Assembly (NCBI GenBank): GCA_039654915.1
Contig: CM077599.1
Location: forward strand, 69,346,001 to 69,410,000
DNA length: 64,000 bases
From: Aquilaria yunnanensis
Taxonomy: Eukaryota > Streptophyta > Magnoliopsida > Malvales > Thymelaeaceae
Direction of reading: 5' to 3'
In this document: piece after piece, positions 11,698 to 24,029 of the stretch
How positions within the stretch are numbered: the first letter of the stretch is position 1
Layout: each line of letters opens with the position of its first letter
The notes under the pieces: generated by a model
What the model saw: only the letters and a program-made list of their open reading frames with translations
What the model was told of the DNA's origin: nothing
Databases searched by the model: none
Made by a program: the position numbers and the translations under genes

Positions 11698-12553
11698 GTG
11701 TTAAGACTTTTGGCCATGAGTTTATTTCTTGATGTAAATTTATCTTCGGGAGAATAAATTTGTTTTAGAAGAAAGAGGCAAACTAGGTTAGAATAGCTTG
11801 ACGAGTACAAGCTTTAACTCTGTAAAAGATGAGTAGACCACATTCATGAAGCTTAAAATTGTTTAATTTTGGGTGAACAAGGAATTGTCAATCAGTATTA
11901 AAGGGATAAAATAAAATCACCTTGGGAGAGGGAATTTGCTATTGGGTAATTTCATCTACAATAAATTGGTAAACGGTCTAGGTAGATAGTGAACAAACTT
12001 AAAGTGGATTCCAAGAGGATCAATTGCTCTAGGAGAATTTATTTCCTATAGTTATTTTATTAAGTTTAAAAGTAGTTACTGTTAGTTTCTTTGAGAATTT
12101 AATGGGTAATTTTTAATAGTTCTAAACAGTTAATTGAGTTGGTTAGCTATCATTTTTTATGCCACTGCTATACTTTGATGATAGGTGTACTTGATTTGTG
12201 AGTTCATATGTTTGTTTGAGTATAGAGAGATCTGACACATCAATATTATTTACTAGTGTAGTGGAAGAAGTTTGTTGTGAACTACAAACACGCCAAGTAG
12301 TTAATTGCTCTAGGAGAATTTATTTCCCATAGTTATTTGATTCAGTTTACAAGTAGTTAGTGTTAGTTTCTTCTACAATTTAATTTGTAGTTTTTAAAAG
12401 TTGAAATTAGTTTAGGCACCTAGTTTCTTTTGGTTTTTGTTTATAATTCTCTACTTGTTTAGTTTTCTTTAGCTCTTGATTATGTGGACACAACCTAGTC
12501 TCACTGGTTTTATTATTAGCTTAATAACTATTTACTTGTGGTGTGCAGAACAA
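11698..12553 (+). repeat. Putative LTR of the Athila/Tat-like element
   Basis: Lies between the minus-strand gag part and a degenerate primer binding site. Possible limits are TGTGTTAAGAC... and ...GTGCAGAACA. It contains an internal duplication of a segment with ctaggagaatttatttcc at about 12029 and again at 12308. No open frame. The unit 2 equivalent is 46531-47372. Confidence 0.5.
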
Positions 12554-12558
12554 GTTTT

Positions 12559-12855
12559 TGGCATCATTGTTGAGGATTAGTTGATGATAGTTTTCTATAG
12601 CTAGTTTAGAGTTTTTTTTCTTTTATATTTAGTTATTTTATTTCTAGAATTTATTGTTTGTGGTTTTATTTTATTTTATTTATCTCCCTATTTTTCTTAT
12701 ATAGATTGTTTGTGTTGCTGATGCATGCCTAGAACAACTAATGCGTAAGAAAAGCTATACAATTCTGAGTTGGGATAAGAACTCAAAGCACTTAGAAAGC
12801 AAATTAAGACAGATGACCAAGTAGAAGTAGCAAGAAGAGCGGAGTTAGAGAACTA

Positions 12856-12886
<31 letters not shown>

Positions 12887-13350
12887 AGGTGGCTCAAAGG
12901 CAAGCAAATCTAGATTTTGGTAGAAAAATTAATATGAACAAGCGAGTTGGGCTATACATGGGTTTTTAATAGCAAAGACCCATCAAAGATTTTTGCTAGC
13001 CAGTGGTAGCAGACAATTATCATGGGATTCAGAGGCCAACGATGAATGTATGGAACTTTCAAATTCCTCCTGGCTTAATCAAGTTTGGAGGAGCTCAATG
13101 TAAGGATCTAAATGATCATCTAGCAAATTTTCAAGAGCTACATGACACCATTATAATTGAGGGAGCAATTTCTAATGATATCTACCTCACTCTATTTCTG
13201 TTTTCTATCTAGGACAAAGCAAAGAGTTGGCTACACACTATACCAACTGGGTCCCAACCACTTGGCAATTGGTTGCACAAAAATTCTTCACAAAATTTTC
13301 CCATCGACCAAAGGTTGCCAAGTTGACATCAAAGATAAGCATAATCAGGT
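12559..13350 (+). pseudogene. Athila/Tat-like leader and gag N-terminus, degenerate
   Basis: TGGCATCATTGTTGAGGA at 12559-12576 is a decayed form of the TGGCGCCGTTGCCGGGGA primer binding site of Athila/Tat-type elements. The gag start is near 12726. Around 13003-13330 the plus strand encodes KFGGAQCKDLNDHLANFQEL, then a DKAKSWLH-like segment and a FPSTK-like end, the N-terminal retrotransposon gag pattern. It stops where the gag core should continue, and that core is found on the other strand. Confidence 0.75.
12856..12888. repeat. (GA)n microsatellite inside the gag leader
   Basis: An almost pure GA run in the 5' gag region. Unit 2 has a shorter interrupted tract at about 47750-47770. Confidence 0.85.
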
Positions 13351-14690
13351 AGCATGAGTACATCATCCAAGATTCACAATTACTCTAGAAGACGGAAAAA
13401 TCTAGCCTAATATCATCTTTGAAAGAAAACCAAAAAAAGAACTAAAATCCATGTTTAGAAACTAGAGAAGAAAAATTAGGAAAAAGGTTTAGGAACTCTT
13501 GAATTGAAACTTCAAAAATCACTAACTGCTTCTCCCTCTTACTATGATTTCTCTTTTTCTCTTTTCTGTACAGCCACCACTTTCTCTTCTTTGTCCCCTT
13601 TGTATGCCTATAGCTTTTTGCTTGTTTTACAAGCATTCCTTGTACTGCACATCTCTGTCTTTCCCTTTAATACACACACTTTGCTTTATTTTCCCCTTTA
13701 GAACGATGTTATCACACCAAAGTCCGGTGTTGTCATACCATTGCTGACTGTTGAATGAATTTCCTACTACCACTAAATGTCATCACAACAATTAGTTTGT
13801 GCTACTACACCAATGTCCAGTAATGCCACATCCCTTTAATACAAGCTTTTGTCACGCCTTGAGCTCCAAAAATCTATTAGCACTTGCAATTTTTTCCTCA
13901 ACCTATACTAAAACTCCAAAATAATGCTAGAAGACCCCAAATTATCCATAAATCAAGCTCAATTATGGGCTTAAAACATCACTTTTTCTATATTAATCAG
14001 TCGTTAACAATAATATTTTGTTGGCAGTTGAAGTATATTTTTAAATTTTTTGTTTTGTTTTTCTTTTTACTACTCAAAATTTTGTATACAAAAGAAAATG
14101 GTTTTCTTGTAAAACCATTCAAAAGGGGCATCCATTACATGCACCCAGAAAGTTGCCCTATTGAACTGTAGAGAAGAAGGTTTATCTCCCTACTAAAGTT
14201 GTCTCATGACAATGATTCAGTTGTTGAATGACCTCAGACCATTCCTAAAGACAGTAGTACAGTCTTTTTCTGTCTTGAAGGTAGCAATTAAGAAGTTTTC
14301 ACTTGGACTAGGGCTAGTTGATCGAAGCATAAATGGAATTTTGAAATCTTATAGCCTTCTAGAGGGCATCGCGTAAGTATTCCAACCTAACTACTTTATT
14401 GGTCAGAATGGTCCAGGAAACCCCCACATACCCCATCTTTCAAATCCAACTCAAATGATTGCACCTCCTCCTCCATCAAACTCATCTCTATGAAGCACCT
14501 ATCTAATGACTCCATCGTACTACGCTTCAACAATACCCCCGACGGGCAACCAATTACAATGAAGCAGGACCAATTATGCAACCGAGAATAGATGAAACAA
14601 ACATATCTAGAGGAAACAAAGAGTTCAAACTAGTTGAAAATTGAAAATCGAGAAGAGTTCTTCACCAATAAGGCATTAATTTTCACATGG
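13351..14690. other. Non-coding stretch after the gag fragment
   Basis: No gene recognised. Collinear with 48251-49550 in unit 2. A 61-codon frame at 14396-14581 (minus) is broken in unit 2. The tandem-like phrases about alleles of 'tcacaccaa..tgttgtcat' near 13710-13830 suggest a short degenerate internal repeat. Confidence 0.5.
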
Positions 14691-15222
14691 AGCGGAACAC
14701 CTTAACACAATAGGGAATGTATTTAAAAATGTTAGTATTTTAATGATGTTGCGTGTCTATGAATAACATTAAAAAAATAATGAAAGGTAGTTAATTGTGA
14801 GAAAGAATAAAAAGATATTTGTATTAGACCATTTAAGTTAGAATTGAAAATTTTATTTGAGATGGTGTTACATAAATTAAAAAAGGCTATGGGGGTAAGG
14901 GTAGGTTTTAAAACTAGATCTAAATGTGCAATTTGAGCAAAAGACCATTAGAAAGTGTAAATCATCTTAAAACAAAACCTTCAACTAAGACACATAATAA
15001 AACATACAAAATTCTATTTTACTTAAAACTGTGAGGTCATTTTCTATTACTCAATATAGCATACTATTAATTGCAGCAAAAAATTATATAAATGTTAGAT
15101 AGAGTTCTCTCCAACACAACAACAACAACAATAACAACAACAACAACAACAAGAAAAAGAAAAAGAAGAAATAATGTAGGGATCCATTATTATAATATAT
15201 ATATCTAAAACATATAAGTAAT
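14691..15222. other. 3' flank of beta-1
   Basis: Weakly similar to 780-1240, the 3' flank of alpha-1, showing that alpha and beta arose by an older duplication that included flanking DNA. No coding sequence. Confidence 0.6.
15112..15172. repeat. (AAC)n plus (GAA)-rich microsatellite in the 3' flank of beta-1
   Basis: About eleven CAA-type triplets followed by GAA-rich sequence, in the place where the other four copies carry mainly GAA. Confidence 0.85.
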
Positions 15223-15570
15223 TTAGTTTTTGGTAGCCTTGTCGACAACATATGAGCATTCGTTCCATGCTAGTGCACTCTTTATCAGGACTTTTATTGG
15301 GTCATTCAGTTTGTATTTGGGGGTGGTATCAACTAGACGTGCAAATACTGCCTCATGAAAAACTATTCCATTTCTTATAAGCTCCTTGCAACATTCATCT
15401 GAGATAGATCCTGACCTAAAAATAGCTAAAACAATTTCATTTGCACAATGAACCTTTACTGTTACATCACAATGCCTTTCTTTGATAATATCACGATAAT
15501 TTTTTGCTGTAGATGTTGAAACAAAAGTAAGTTACACTAAAACACTCAAAAAATGCTTCATAGTTGCCAT
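15223..15570 (-). pseudogene. Prolamin-like secreted peptide beta-1, nonsense-disrupted
   Basis: This 115-codon frame is homologous to beta-2 (50089-50436). Codon 13 is TAA where beta-2 has TTA (Leu), in the middle of the signal peptide, so almost nothing would be translated from this start. The invariant cysteine before His (residue 71, VCHE in all other copies) is Phe (TTT), a second inactivating change. The remaining cysteines (34, 42, 60, 61, 105) and the C-terminal KATKN-like tail are present. An internal Met-4 lies before the stop and offers no rescue. Dead copy; its partner in unit 2 is open. Confidence 0.85.
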
Positions 15571-15650
15571 GTTCTATTTCTTGGATTTTTTTTCTTTGGT
15601 TTGCTAAGGTGAGATCTTTAGTACAAGAATTCATGCTATGACATGAAAGT

Positions 15651-15659
15651 CATTTATAC
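15651..15659 (-). promoter_or_regulatory. Putative TATA box of beta-1
   Basis: The minus strand reads GTATAAATG about 85 bases before the ATG. Same position as in beta-2. Confidence 0.5.
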
Positions 15660-18600
15660 TACTAGGTTAATGATAAAATAGATGTAACTGAATGACATTA
15701 AATTTTATTAACACATTGGATTTAAATATCTTAGTGGAATTTATGTTTTCATTAAGATAATGTGTTAAATTGCTAAGTTTTAATTGATCACAATGTGGGC
15801 TCTAAGGTAGGCCGGGTCTTCAAAGACCCCAACTGGTTTGGACCAAGTTACCCTCCATCCATTTTCAACCATTGCTAGTTGGTTGAAAATGTAATTTAGT
15901 GAAAATGATGACAAACATGGAAACTATATCTATGGTTGCTAACTTAAATAAATATGAGTTGTAAAGAAAATCTTAAGATTGTGTCTATTTGAAAAAACTT
16001 CCTGCATTTTCAAAATTTTCTTTGACAATTCTCTGCAATCAATTTTTTATTGGGTACTACACTATTTGTTTCTTTAGTTTTTACCAATTTTGTTTTCATC
16101 GGTTAATTATTTTAATTTTCCTATTTCTCATGGAAAGCATAGTTCTTAGTTTTCTAGATACAAGTGAGAAACATATCTAGATATTGACACATTCAACTCG
16201 AAAAAGATGAATTTTGCCATAATTCATTGCCTCGTTAGAGCTGGTTGACCCATATTCATGTGTACTAATAAACAATTACAATAGGGAAAGGAAATTTTCA
16301 GGTTAATCAATGACGGATCACTAAGAAAAATGATGAATAACCCCACTCCTAGTTGCTCATTCAGTGGTGACACTACCTTCAGGTAGCCAACACAATAGTT
16401 CTTGGAAAATAAGGTGGCACTAACGCTTACCCTTAGGTCACCCATTAACCAAGAAAAATTAGTTGAGATTTAAGCAGAGTTAATGGAAATCAGATAGAAT
16501 TTTAAAACATTAGAGACAACAAAAGTCCTCTTTCCTTTGGCTGTTGATGTAAACAAACTTGAATATGCATTTGGGTTTTTAATTTTTGTTAATCAAGGGA
16601 GCAGTGAGAGGAAGCATAAACAAAAAGCTGAATTGGGCCATTCATTTGAGCTTGTGAGGGGAGGGTAGTAAGCCACAAATAAAACTGAATAACCCATAAA
16701 AAAATTAATTATAAATGAACAGTAAAAAGTTTGTGTTTTAAAAGTATTGTATAATTGCATAGAAGATTAATTTTTTATAAAAAATTAAAAATTTTATTCA
16801 ATTATATTTATATTGGTTCTATATGGGCATATATTTTTATACTTGTGAAATTTTTTAAAGAATCATGCATATAAGTAAAGTTAACTAACATACATTAAAA
16901 TTTCTACATTATGATTTGTTATAATAACATACATCAAATACAAAACAAAGGTATTGTAAAACTTTGTATAGTAATTGCAGATACACAATAAAAATGAACA
17001 AATTTTTCGAGCACTAGCGCAAATTGAATCCAAGAATACACAAACTAAGATAATAATTTTACATGTTTTTAAAAGTGAAAAATTGATCATACATATTTTG
17101 AAATTTGAATGAGTGTATGTAAATCTACACAATGTTAAAAATGCATTTACGTAACATGCTTTTAGTGAACAGTGACTAAATTGAACAAATTTCAAATTTA
17201 AGAGTAGAAATAAATTGTTGTGGAGGATATGAAAAAAAATTAAGGGATCTAATTGAAAAATAAAAAAAAACTACTTGTAAAGAAGGATTGAGAATCAAAT
17301 AGACATTATATGAAACTTTGGATATGAATGTGGCATGCAAAGAACAAAAGGGCTGAAGTGGGAATAAATCCTTGCTCAATGCTTGAATTTATTCTTCTGT
17401 CAATGAGAAAATTAGCCAAGGAGCGACAATTAGGACAAAGTTGAACTCTAGGAACCAGGAAGTATTAAGAAAGAATAATTTCTTGCTCGAGAACAAAGTT
17501 GGACTAAAGCTTGGTTTCGGGCTTCACATGTAACCCAAGATGGTTTTGGAACGGAAACTTGTGATCTATAGAACAATTTCATTATAAAATGAGTTATGTA
17601 TGTGAAAGTGAGTACTTGTGGAAGAGTTTATGCTACATGTGCTAAGGAGGAGTAAAATATCTCAATGAAAATTCACATTATTAATGCCCATGTGATCTAG
17701 TGTAGTGTTCACTGTGTTATCTTGGTCTCCAAGTTATTCCTAAGTTTGTTATTCCAAAAGCTATTCTGGTAGCATGGAAAGCATGTAATAAGAACCTAAT
17801 GTGGTCTAGAATATTGTGATTGATCAATTATTTAGTGACGGTTCTTAGAAGTTCTCTTGTGGCTACGTGACTTAGAGACTTGTGTTTGATTATTTTAGTG
17901 TGTGCTTACTATTGTGTAGTGATAGTGATTATAAGGTTTCTTTACTAAGTTCATACAACTTGAAAAGTGTCTATCATTTCATGTAAATGACAAGATTAGT
18001 AGTTCTTTTTTATGTACTGTGGTTTTAGAATTTTGTGTAGGCAATCTCTAAAAAGTTTTTTGGGTTGAAAATTCTACTGTTATGCTTCAGAATTGCATGA
18101 ACTAACATATGATATGTGAAGTATAGAGTTGAAAATTTTGGGAAGTCATATGGCAGCTAATGTTGAAGGCTTTGTTACCAGAAACAAGATTGCTATCAAG
18201 TGAGCACATTAGGAACTATAGAGATTGTTAGATTATTTCCTTGGTTTTGAGCACACTAGGTTCTATGAAGATTGTTGGATTATTTTTGGAGGGCTATATC
18301 TTTGGGAAGTGTAAATTTCATTTAAGGACCTTATGTTTATTGGTTAAGTATATAAATGAATGAGGTTTAAAGCTTACTTGTAACTAGATGAACAGTTTTA
18401 GTACTGAGATTTTTCCTGTTTGTCAGTGGGCAACCCCTCTCAGATAATTGTAGAATGTTAGCCAACTCCTGATCTTATTTGATTATGATGCATAATCTCT
18501 ATCAGCTTTTCAGTCAAAGGCCCGATCTCATTAGTCTCAGCATTAATAGACAAACTTTTATTTCTCTGTCTAGATTTAGGGCAATCTTGATGGTTTAGTT

Positions 18601-20092
18601 ATGTAGTTTTGCTACCTCATGTACTTCCTTTTGGTTTTCTTTATAGATAATTCTGATTACAAAAAAAAAAAAAGGGTTTAGCACCAAATTTTAGCCCTTA
18701 GGTGTGTTTTCGTATGCAAGTATGTATATGACCTTGTGTTCCTTAAGTTGGTTTTGACCACCATGTATTTAGAAGGCTTATGTTGTTGTGTTTCCTTTAA
18801 ATTATTGATCTCACTACCTAAAAGTAATTTATCTAATTTACTATAGATTTTGTTATGTTGGTAGCAAAATTTGATTGAGGTTTGAGATTTTTCTAGAAGC
18901 CTTGTTTTGGTTTGAAAATGTTAAAGTACCAAAACCTAAAAATGACAAGTGAAAATACCAAAATTTTGGGAAAAAGCATGGTAATTTTATACAATGAGAA
19001 TCTCATATATTTCTCTTTAATGAAGAAATAAATTTGATATTAGTTGAGTTAGGACATTTTTTGATATTTTATAATTGTCATTTTCATAATCTAAAATAAT
19101 GTTTGAGGTGTATATAAAACTAATGACACAAGATTAATGTTATGTTTTTTACTATTTGAGCTTTCTCTATTGTACAGTATAAATAACATTTTTAAAGTTC
19201 CCAAAGTACATCCCTTCCTTAGAATACTTTAACAACATCTAAACCAATCATCTATCATATTTAAATGTAGGTCAAACGTACAATGCAACATGGGCGATAT
19301 AAGTTTATTGTAGGTTTTAAACTTATAGGTTTTTCTTTCTTGAGTTTATTTTAAGCTCCATAAGTGAACTTCATTTAACTATATATGTAAGGTTAAAGCC
19401 TCAAGTGCTAGTACTTGACTTCGGCGTTGAAAAGTAGCTTGGATGATGGAGTATTCAAAACTCTTTGGTTCTTTTTCTCAATGAAAAGCAAATAAAATAC
19501 TTAGTGTTATTTAATTCAAGTAAAATTAGTAGACAATTGAGTTTTTCAGGGACAATATTGTTTAATCAAAGAAACCATAGAAAGCGGAGCAGCATTTGAG
19601 CCCCACTCACATATATAAAGATTGAAAAAGCTCCTGTCAAGCCAACACCAGCCCTTAATGTGTGTTAGTCTCTTCTAATTCTAGCAAATCCATCTAGAGC
19701 TTGAAGTTAAGCCAGCAAATTCCTAGCGAGTAATTTCTAAGTGAACTAGTAAGGGAACTGAGCTTGCATGCTTATTATGCTAGTGTCCATAGGGCCTGGC
19801 AATGATAATGTGTGTGCAGCACTTTGATATTTCATTTGAGCTAATGAACTCTAAACCTACAGGTCAAGTGTGCAAAAGTGTGTGCTGCAGCTTGGCTTGC
19901 TTACTTTGTTAGTGAAGACTTAAAGCAAGGTAAAGTGCTAGGTCATATGCTATCTTTTGGGCCTCTACAAATTCTTCCTTTATCTAAAGTGTAGCTTGGT
20001 TTGGATACTCTAGGCTACTATAGTGTTCGTGTTGGCAACTTTAACTTTAAGCCACTGGACTTATTTTGAGAATGCTTTTGTTTATGAGTAAC
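15660..20092. other. Long non-coding tract upstream of beta-1
   Basis: No gene recognised. Collinear with 50525-51373 plus 56632-60290 in unit 2. About 18160-18330 in the plus strand has a short frame that is open in unit 2 (58352-58540) but not here, and it matches no family I know. A 35-base stretch present in unit 2 near 58530 is missing here at 18331. Confidence 0.6.
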
Positions 20093-20414
20093 ACCCAATT
20101 CATTTTAACTTAAGTTGATTGACTTTAAAATGACTTACCTTTATTCTCACATCTTTTTTATTCGGAACTAATTTTAATTAAAAACCAATATTATTTAGTT
20201 GCAATAATCCATTAAAAATACAATTTTTTGTAATCTTACTAAATTTTTATGAAATTTTCTAGTTTAGGGCATTAAAAATAAAAATTCATAAAAATTTACT
20301 TTTAAATGGATTATTGTATCTATGTAATATTGACTTTCAAATGAAATTAGTTTCAGGCAAAAAAACTGTAAAAATAAAAATAAATCAGTTAACTTAAATT
20401 AAAACGAATTAGCT
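20093..20414. mobile_element. Palindromic (fold-back) MITE, about 320 bp
   Basis: The ends pair over about 35 bases: CCAATTCATTTTAACTTAAG on the left against the reverse complement of ...TTAAATTAAAACGAATTAG on the right. The complementarity continues inward (GGAACTAATTTTAATT and AATAATCCATT against the opposite arm), so the element is one long imperfect hairpin with an AT-rich loop. It is absent from unit 2 at about 60312. The target duplication is unclear, so the superfamily is not assigned. Confidence 0.75.
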
Positions 20415-20596
20415 CTAAGTTTAGCTATTGCATAATTGTTGATGGTTAAGGACTCATTTGGTTATTAGCAATCTTACTGTTTGACACTATTAAGCTTGTA
20501 ATGCAAGGTGCTCACAACTAGAAAGATATTCATTTTTCACACACTAGATTGTACAACGGCTTACTCATATTTAAGAGAGTTCACTACAACATTTTT

Positions 20597-23148
20597 TGTG
20601 ACAGCTCTCCTAGTTGATTAATCAAGTAAGTGTTTATTTTAATTTGATTAAGTGTTTATTAAATTAAGTACCTCAAATTAGCGCCTTGTTAAGCAAGTAA
20701 CATAAGCTTAATTAAGTTAAGTGAGTTCTTAAGTGTGATTTGGCATAGTTAAGTCAAGACCATTAGTTGTTCTAGCTTTTAGAATCATCCTAGTAAGTTT
20801 TGACAACTTGTGGCACTAAGTGTTCTATTTGAACCATTTAGAACTTGAGTGGCTAAAGTGTTCAAGAAAGTTTAGTTTGAGAAGCTTTTAGTATGCTTTA
20901 AAGCAAAGAAAAGTGAGTTTGGAGTGTGAATTAGTGACCTATTTGAAACGAATGAGAGTTTTGGGTGGGAGTTTAGTGAGCTATTTGAAGCTTTTGAAAG
21001 TTTGAGGACTAAAGTGCAAGGGAGGGAAAAGTTGTTTTGAATGCTTATAAGCTAAGTTCCTTCATCCTTAGCCATTAGTTCTAAGTTCCAAATTTTCGTA
21101 GCTCCCTCTCCTCTCCCAAATTCGCAGCCCAAACTTCCATTTCCTTGCAAGATTTCAATAAATTAAGGGTGCCCAAGGTGTTAGAAATGATCACCAACTT
21201 TGGTTGAAGTGTTCTTGCTCCATTTGATCTTTGGAAGCTAGTTTGGAATCCAATTTTCGTGGGTAAGCTTCTTGTGTTCATTTGGTGTGATTCTAGGTTG
21301 TTTTAAGAGCTAGAAATGGTCTTGGTTTGATGGGTTTGGGTGCCAAATTGCTTTGGTTTTAGACTTGGAACTCAAGGAAGCTTGTGGAGCTAGAAAAGCT
21401 TGTGTTTCATTGCTTGCTTTGTGGCTAAAATTGAGGTAAGGGTTCAAGTAATTAAGCTCAAATAATGCATGGTTTTGTAGTTTTGTGTGTTGGGATGAAT
21501 TAGAAACAAGACCCATTAAGTTTGGATTAGAAATGAGAGAGTTTGAGTAGATTGTGTACAAGAACGACGCTGACGCACAAACCCAGAAAACAGAGTTGGC
21601 GACGCGTCGCCAATTTGGCCGTGAATTGGCGCCGCGGCGCCAGGGTGCGAAAATGTACACATAGCGTTTGTTCGGCGGCGCCGCGTCGCCAAAAGCATTT
21701 GCTCTTTGGCGCCGCGTCGCCAAATGCAAATTTGGCCTCGATTTCCGGCCATCCTAAGATTAACTTAGACTCTCGGTTTCTATCCCTAGGCTATTCTAAG
21801 ACGTTCCATAGCCTCGGTTGGGTCTAGAATTCATTCCTAAGGCGGGAATTGTGCATTATTTGGAAGGTAGTCAAGTTGTGTGGTTAAGTGTAAAAGATTG
21901 TGACTTGGTGGCTAAGTAACTCATAGTATTTAAGCTTTTAAATGGATATTAACGGGATTAAGTGGGTTTTTAGACTCTTTATTGGCCGTATAGAGTATCA
22001 ATTACATATGGTTAATAGAGAGAAAAACCTAAGTCGATCCCAACCAAGCCATTTGGTTTGGTAAGTGAGCCACTAGTAGTATTTTGAGTTAAACCTTGAG
22101 GGTTTGACTAGTTAAACCACATAGGAAGACTACCCTGTACAATAAATTAAGGGTAAAGGCGGGTAAGTTTGAGATAGGTGACGACCTACTCTAGAACCCG
22201 TAGATGGGACTTAATTGAGGTAAAGTGTCCGGGATACGAGGGCCAGTATCTCAAGTACCTCAGCCGTTTGAGCTCACGGCAAGAATTAAGGCACTTAAGT
22301 GCAGAAAGTCCCAAGTGCATGTGTTGTGTGCATTCCATACCATACATCCATACATTGCATTTTTGGCATTTTGTTGATTGTTTGTTGATTGAATTGCTTG
22401 GTTGCCATATTGCATATTTGTTGCATATTTCTTTGCAGGTATTTAAGAAGGGAATCCTTACTGAGTACTTTTAAGTACTCATTCCCTTAGTTTTATTGTG
22501 CAGGATCTAATCCCGGGCCTAATCACTGAAGTGATAGCTGAGGCCTAAGCTTTCTGTTTTGCAGGTATTTTATTGAGAATCCTAGTGATTCTAGTTTCTT
22601 GCAGTATAAGTTATGTGCTAACCAAGTTGTGCCTTTACAGTGTAGAGGCTAAGAGTACACAAGAACAAGGTCTAGTGAAGGGCTACACTTGGAGCTTGGC
22701 TTAGCTCAAGGTGGGCTCAAGTAAATGATCTTAGTAGTTAGTAATTTTGTCTCTTGTACATAGTACTTGGTGTACTAAGTAAGTTGCCTCTATTGGGATA
22801 CATTAGGATGTAAATCCATCTTGTTACTTTTGGGTGCATGCTAGAGTTGTAATGTATGCACAAAACTGTTACTTGTAGTTAAAGCAACTAGTATTTCAAT
22901 GACTTGGTACGTTTTCAGTATGTTTTAATGAAATGCTCGAGCAATGTTTTAATTCAAGACTTTTAAATTTCGGTTGCATTGCCAAGTCAGAAGCATGCAT
23001 AACTTAATCTGAGTAGGCTAAGTAACTAGTTGCATATAAATTGTTTTAATTTATATTGACGAGTAATAGTTAGCCAATTGTAACTAGTGGGATTCATTAT
23101 CCCTAAGAGCCTACAAGATTAGGGGCACTGGGGCCCCGTTCCGTCACA
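20597..23148 (+). mobile_element. Solo LTR, Ty3/gypsy-like, 2552 bp, with CpG-rich palindromes
   Basis: Starts TGTGACAGC and ends CCGTCACA, flanked by ttttt at 20592-20596 and 23149-23153. The empty site is in unit 2 near 60490 (acaacatttttgcatc). No coding domain. It contains four GC-rich palindromes (21596-21724) and the hairpin GAGTACTTTTAAGTACTC at 22463-22480 with outer arms GGGAAT/ATTCCC. A related LTR is split by the inversion in unit 2 (27655-29023 and 32014-33314). Open frames of up to 139 codons here are by-products of its GC-rich part. Confidence 0.9.
21596..21724. repeat. Cluster of four CpG-rich palindromic units in the LTR
   Basis: TTGGCGACGCGTCGCCAA (21596-21613) is a perfect palindrome, and TGGCGCCGCGGCGCCA (21627-21642) is also perfect. 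GGCGCCGCGTCGCC at 21677-21690 and the longer TTTGGCGCCGCGTCGCCAAA at 21705-21724 are near-perfect. The surrounding LTR is AT-rich, so this 130-base patch stands out. Confidence 0.9.
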
Positions 23149-24029
23149 TTTTTGCATCAGTAAAAGAAAATTTTCTCACTTCCTATGGCCACGACTAATT
23201 CAAGGCAGCAATAAGTACTAGCATAAAGATATACAAGTTCTTTTTTGGCCCAAAAACTTGTTATCCAAAATATAATTAGCCCAAAGACAAAATACTTACT
23301 CGTTATGAGCAGTAATTCTGTTTTGGAAATTTAAATATATTTTCATATATTTACATTTTTATTCTTGCTACTCAAAATGTTGTACATTAAAAGTTAAGTG
23401 TTTTCGAAGGAAAGAAAAGCGTGGTGTCTCGAACTCTGGTTAGAGATGCACAAGACAAGTTCTTGCCACTCCACATTAAAGTTCAAAGGCTAATATATTT
23501 TTGTCAACTTATGGCGTTCTCACCAATAATAAAAAAGCAAGCAACAAGCAATTTTAACTTACTACCAGTTACAGGAATTCAAAAAACTTGAGACCTTCAT
23601 AACAAACATTTGAAAAAGCTGCATGCTTTTAAGTGAAATTAGAAAAGACTAGAACCAAGGAAAAAATGGTTAGGACACTATTATTATTATTATTATTAAC
23701 TATTAAGAAAAATTTCATCAAAGATCCATAAACTATTTTGATATTTAAGTTGAATTAGTCCACTACTAGAAGACATTTTTATGATTACAAAAAAAAAAGA
23801 CATTTTTATAATTTTCTATCATTCATTTCTATTACAAAAAAAAAAAAAGAACTTGAGATGTATATAAAATATATGAAACAAAATTAGTAGGTTATATTTT
23901 TTTAGTGTTTAACTTTTTCCAATTATATAGTATAAATAACATTTTCAAAACTCTCAAAGTGCATACATCCCCTCCTAAGAACAACTTAACAACATATAGA
24001 CCATATGCTTTATCTTATATGAATGTAGG
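23149..24029. other. Junction between units 1 and 2
   Basis: No gene. Aligns with 60490-61350 and, from about 23412, with window position 1 onward. The unit border is placed near 23412 only by where similarity to position 1 begins. Confidence 0.6.

Larger units (their letters stand above)
1..23411. repeat. Tandem segmental unit 1
   Basis: First unit of a tandem duplication. The phrase gtgtctcgaactctggtt near position 9 recurs at about 23423 and 60766, and the sequence after each occurrence is collinear (gene alpha, then F-box relic, copia gag, Athila-like gag, gene beta). Unit 1 differs from unit 2 mainly by its own insertions: hAT 6950-7756, solo LTR 8065-10117, MITE 20093-20414 and solo LTR 20597-23148. 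The true left border may lie outside the window. Confidence 0.85.

Noticed and set aside
14396..14581. 61-codon minus-strand frame possibly from a gene fragment
   Set aside because: Broken in unit 2 (about 49310-49470), with no domain recognised.
21310..21827. Overlapping frames of 78-139 codons on both strands
   Set aside because: They lie inside a solo LTR and are long only because the CpG-rich palindromes have few stop codons.
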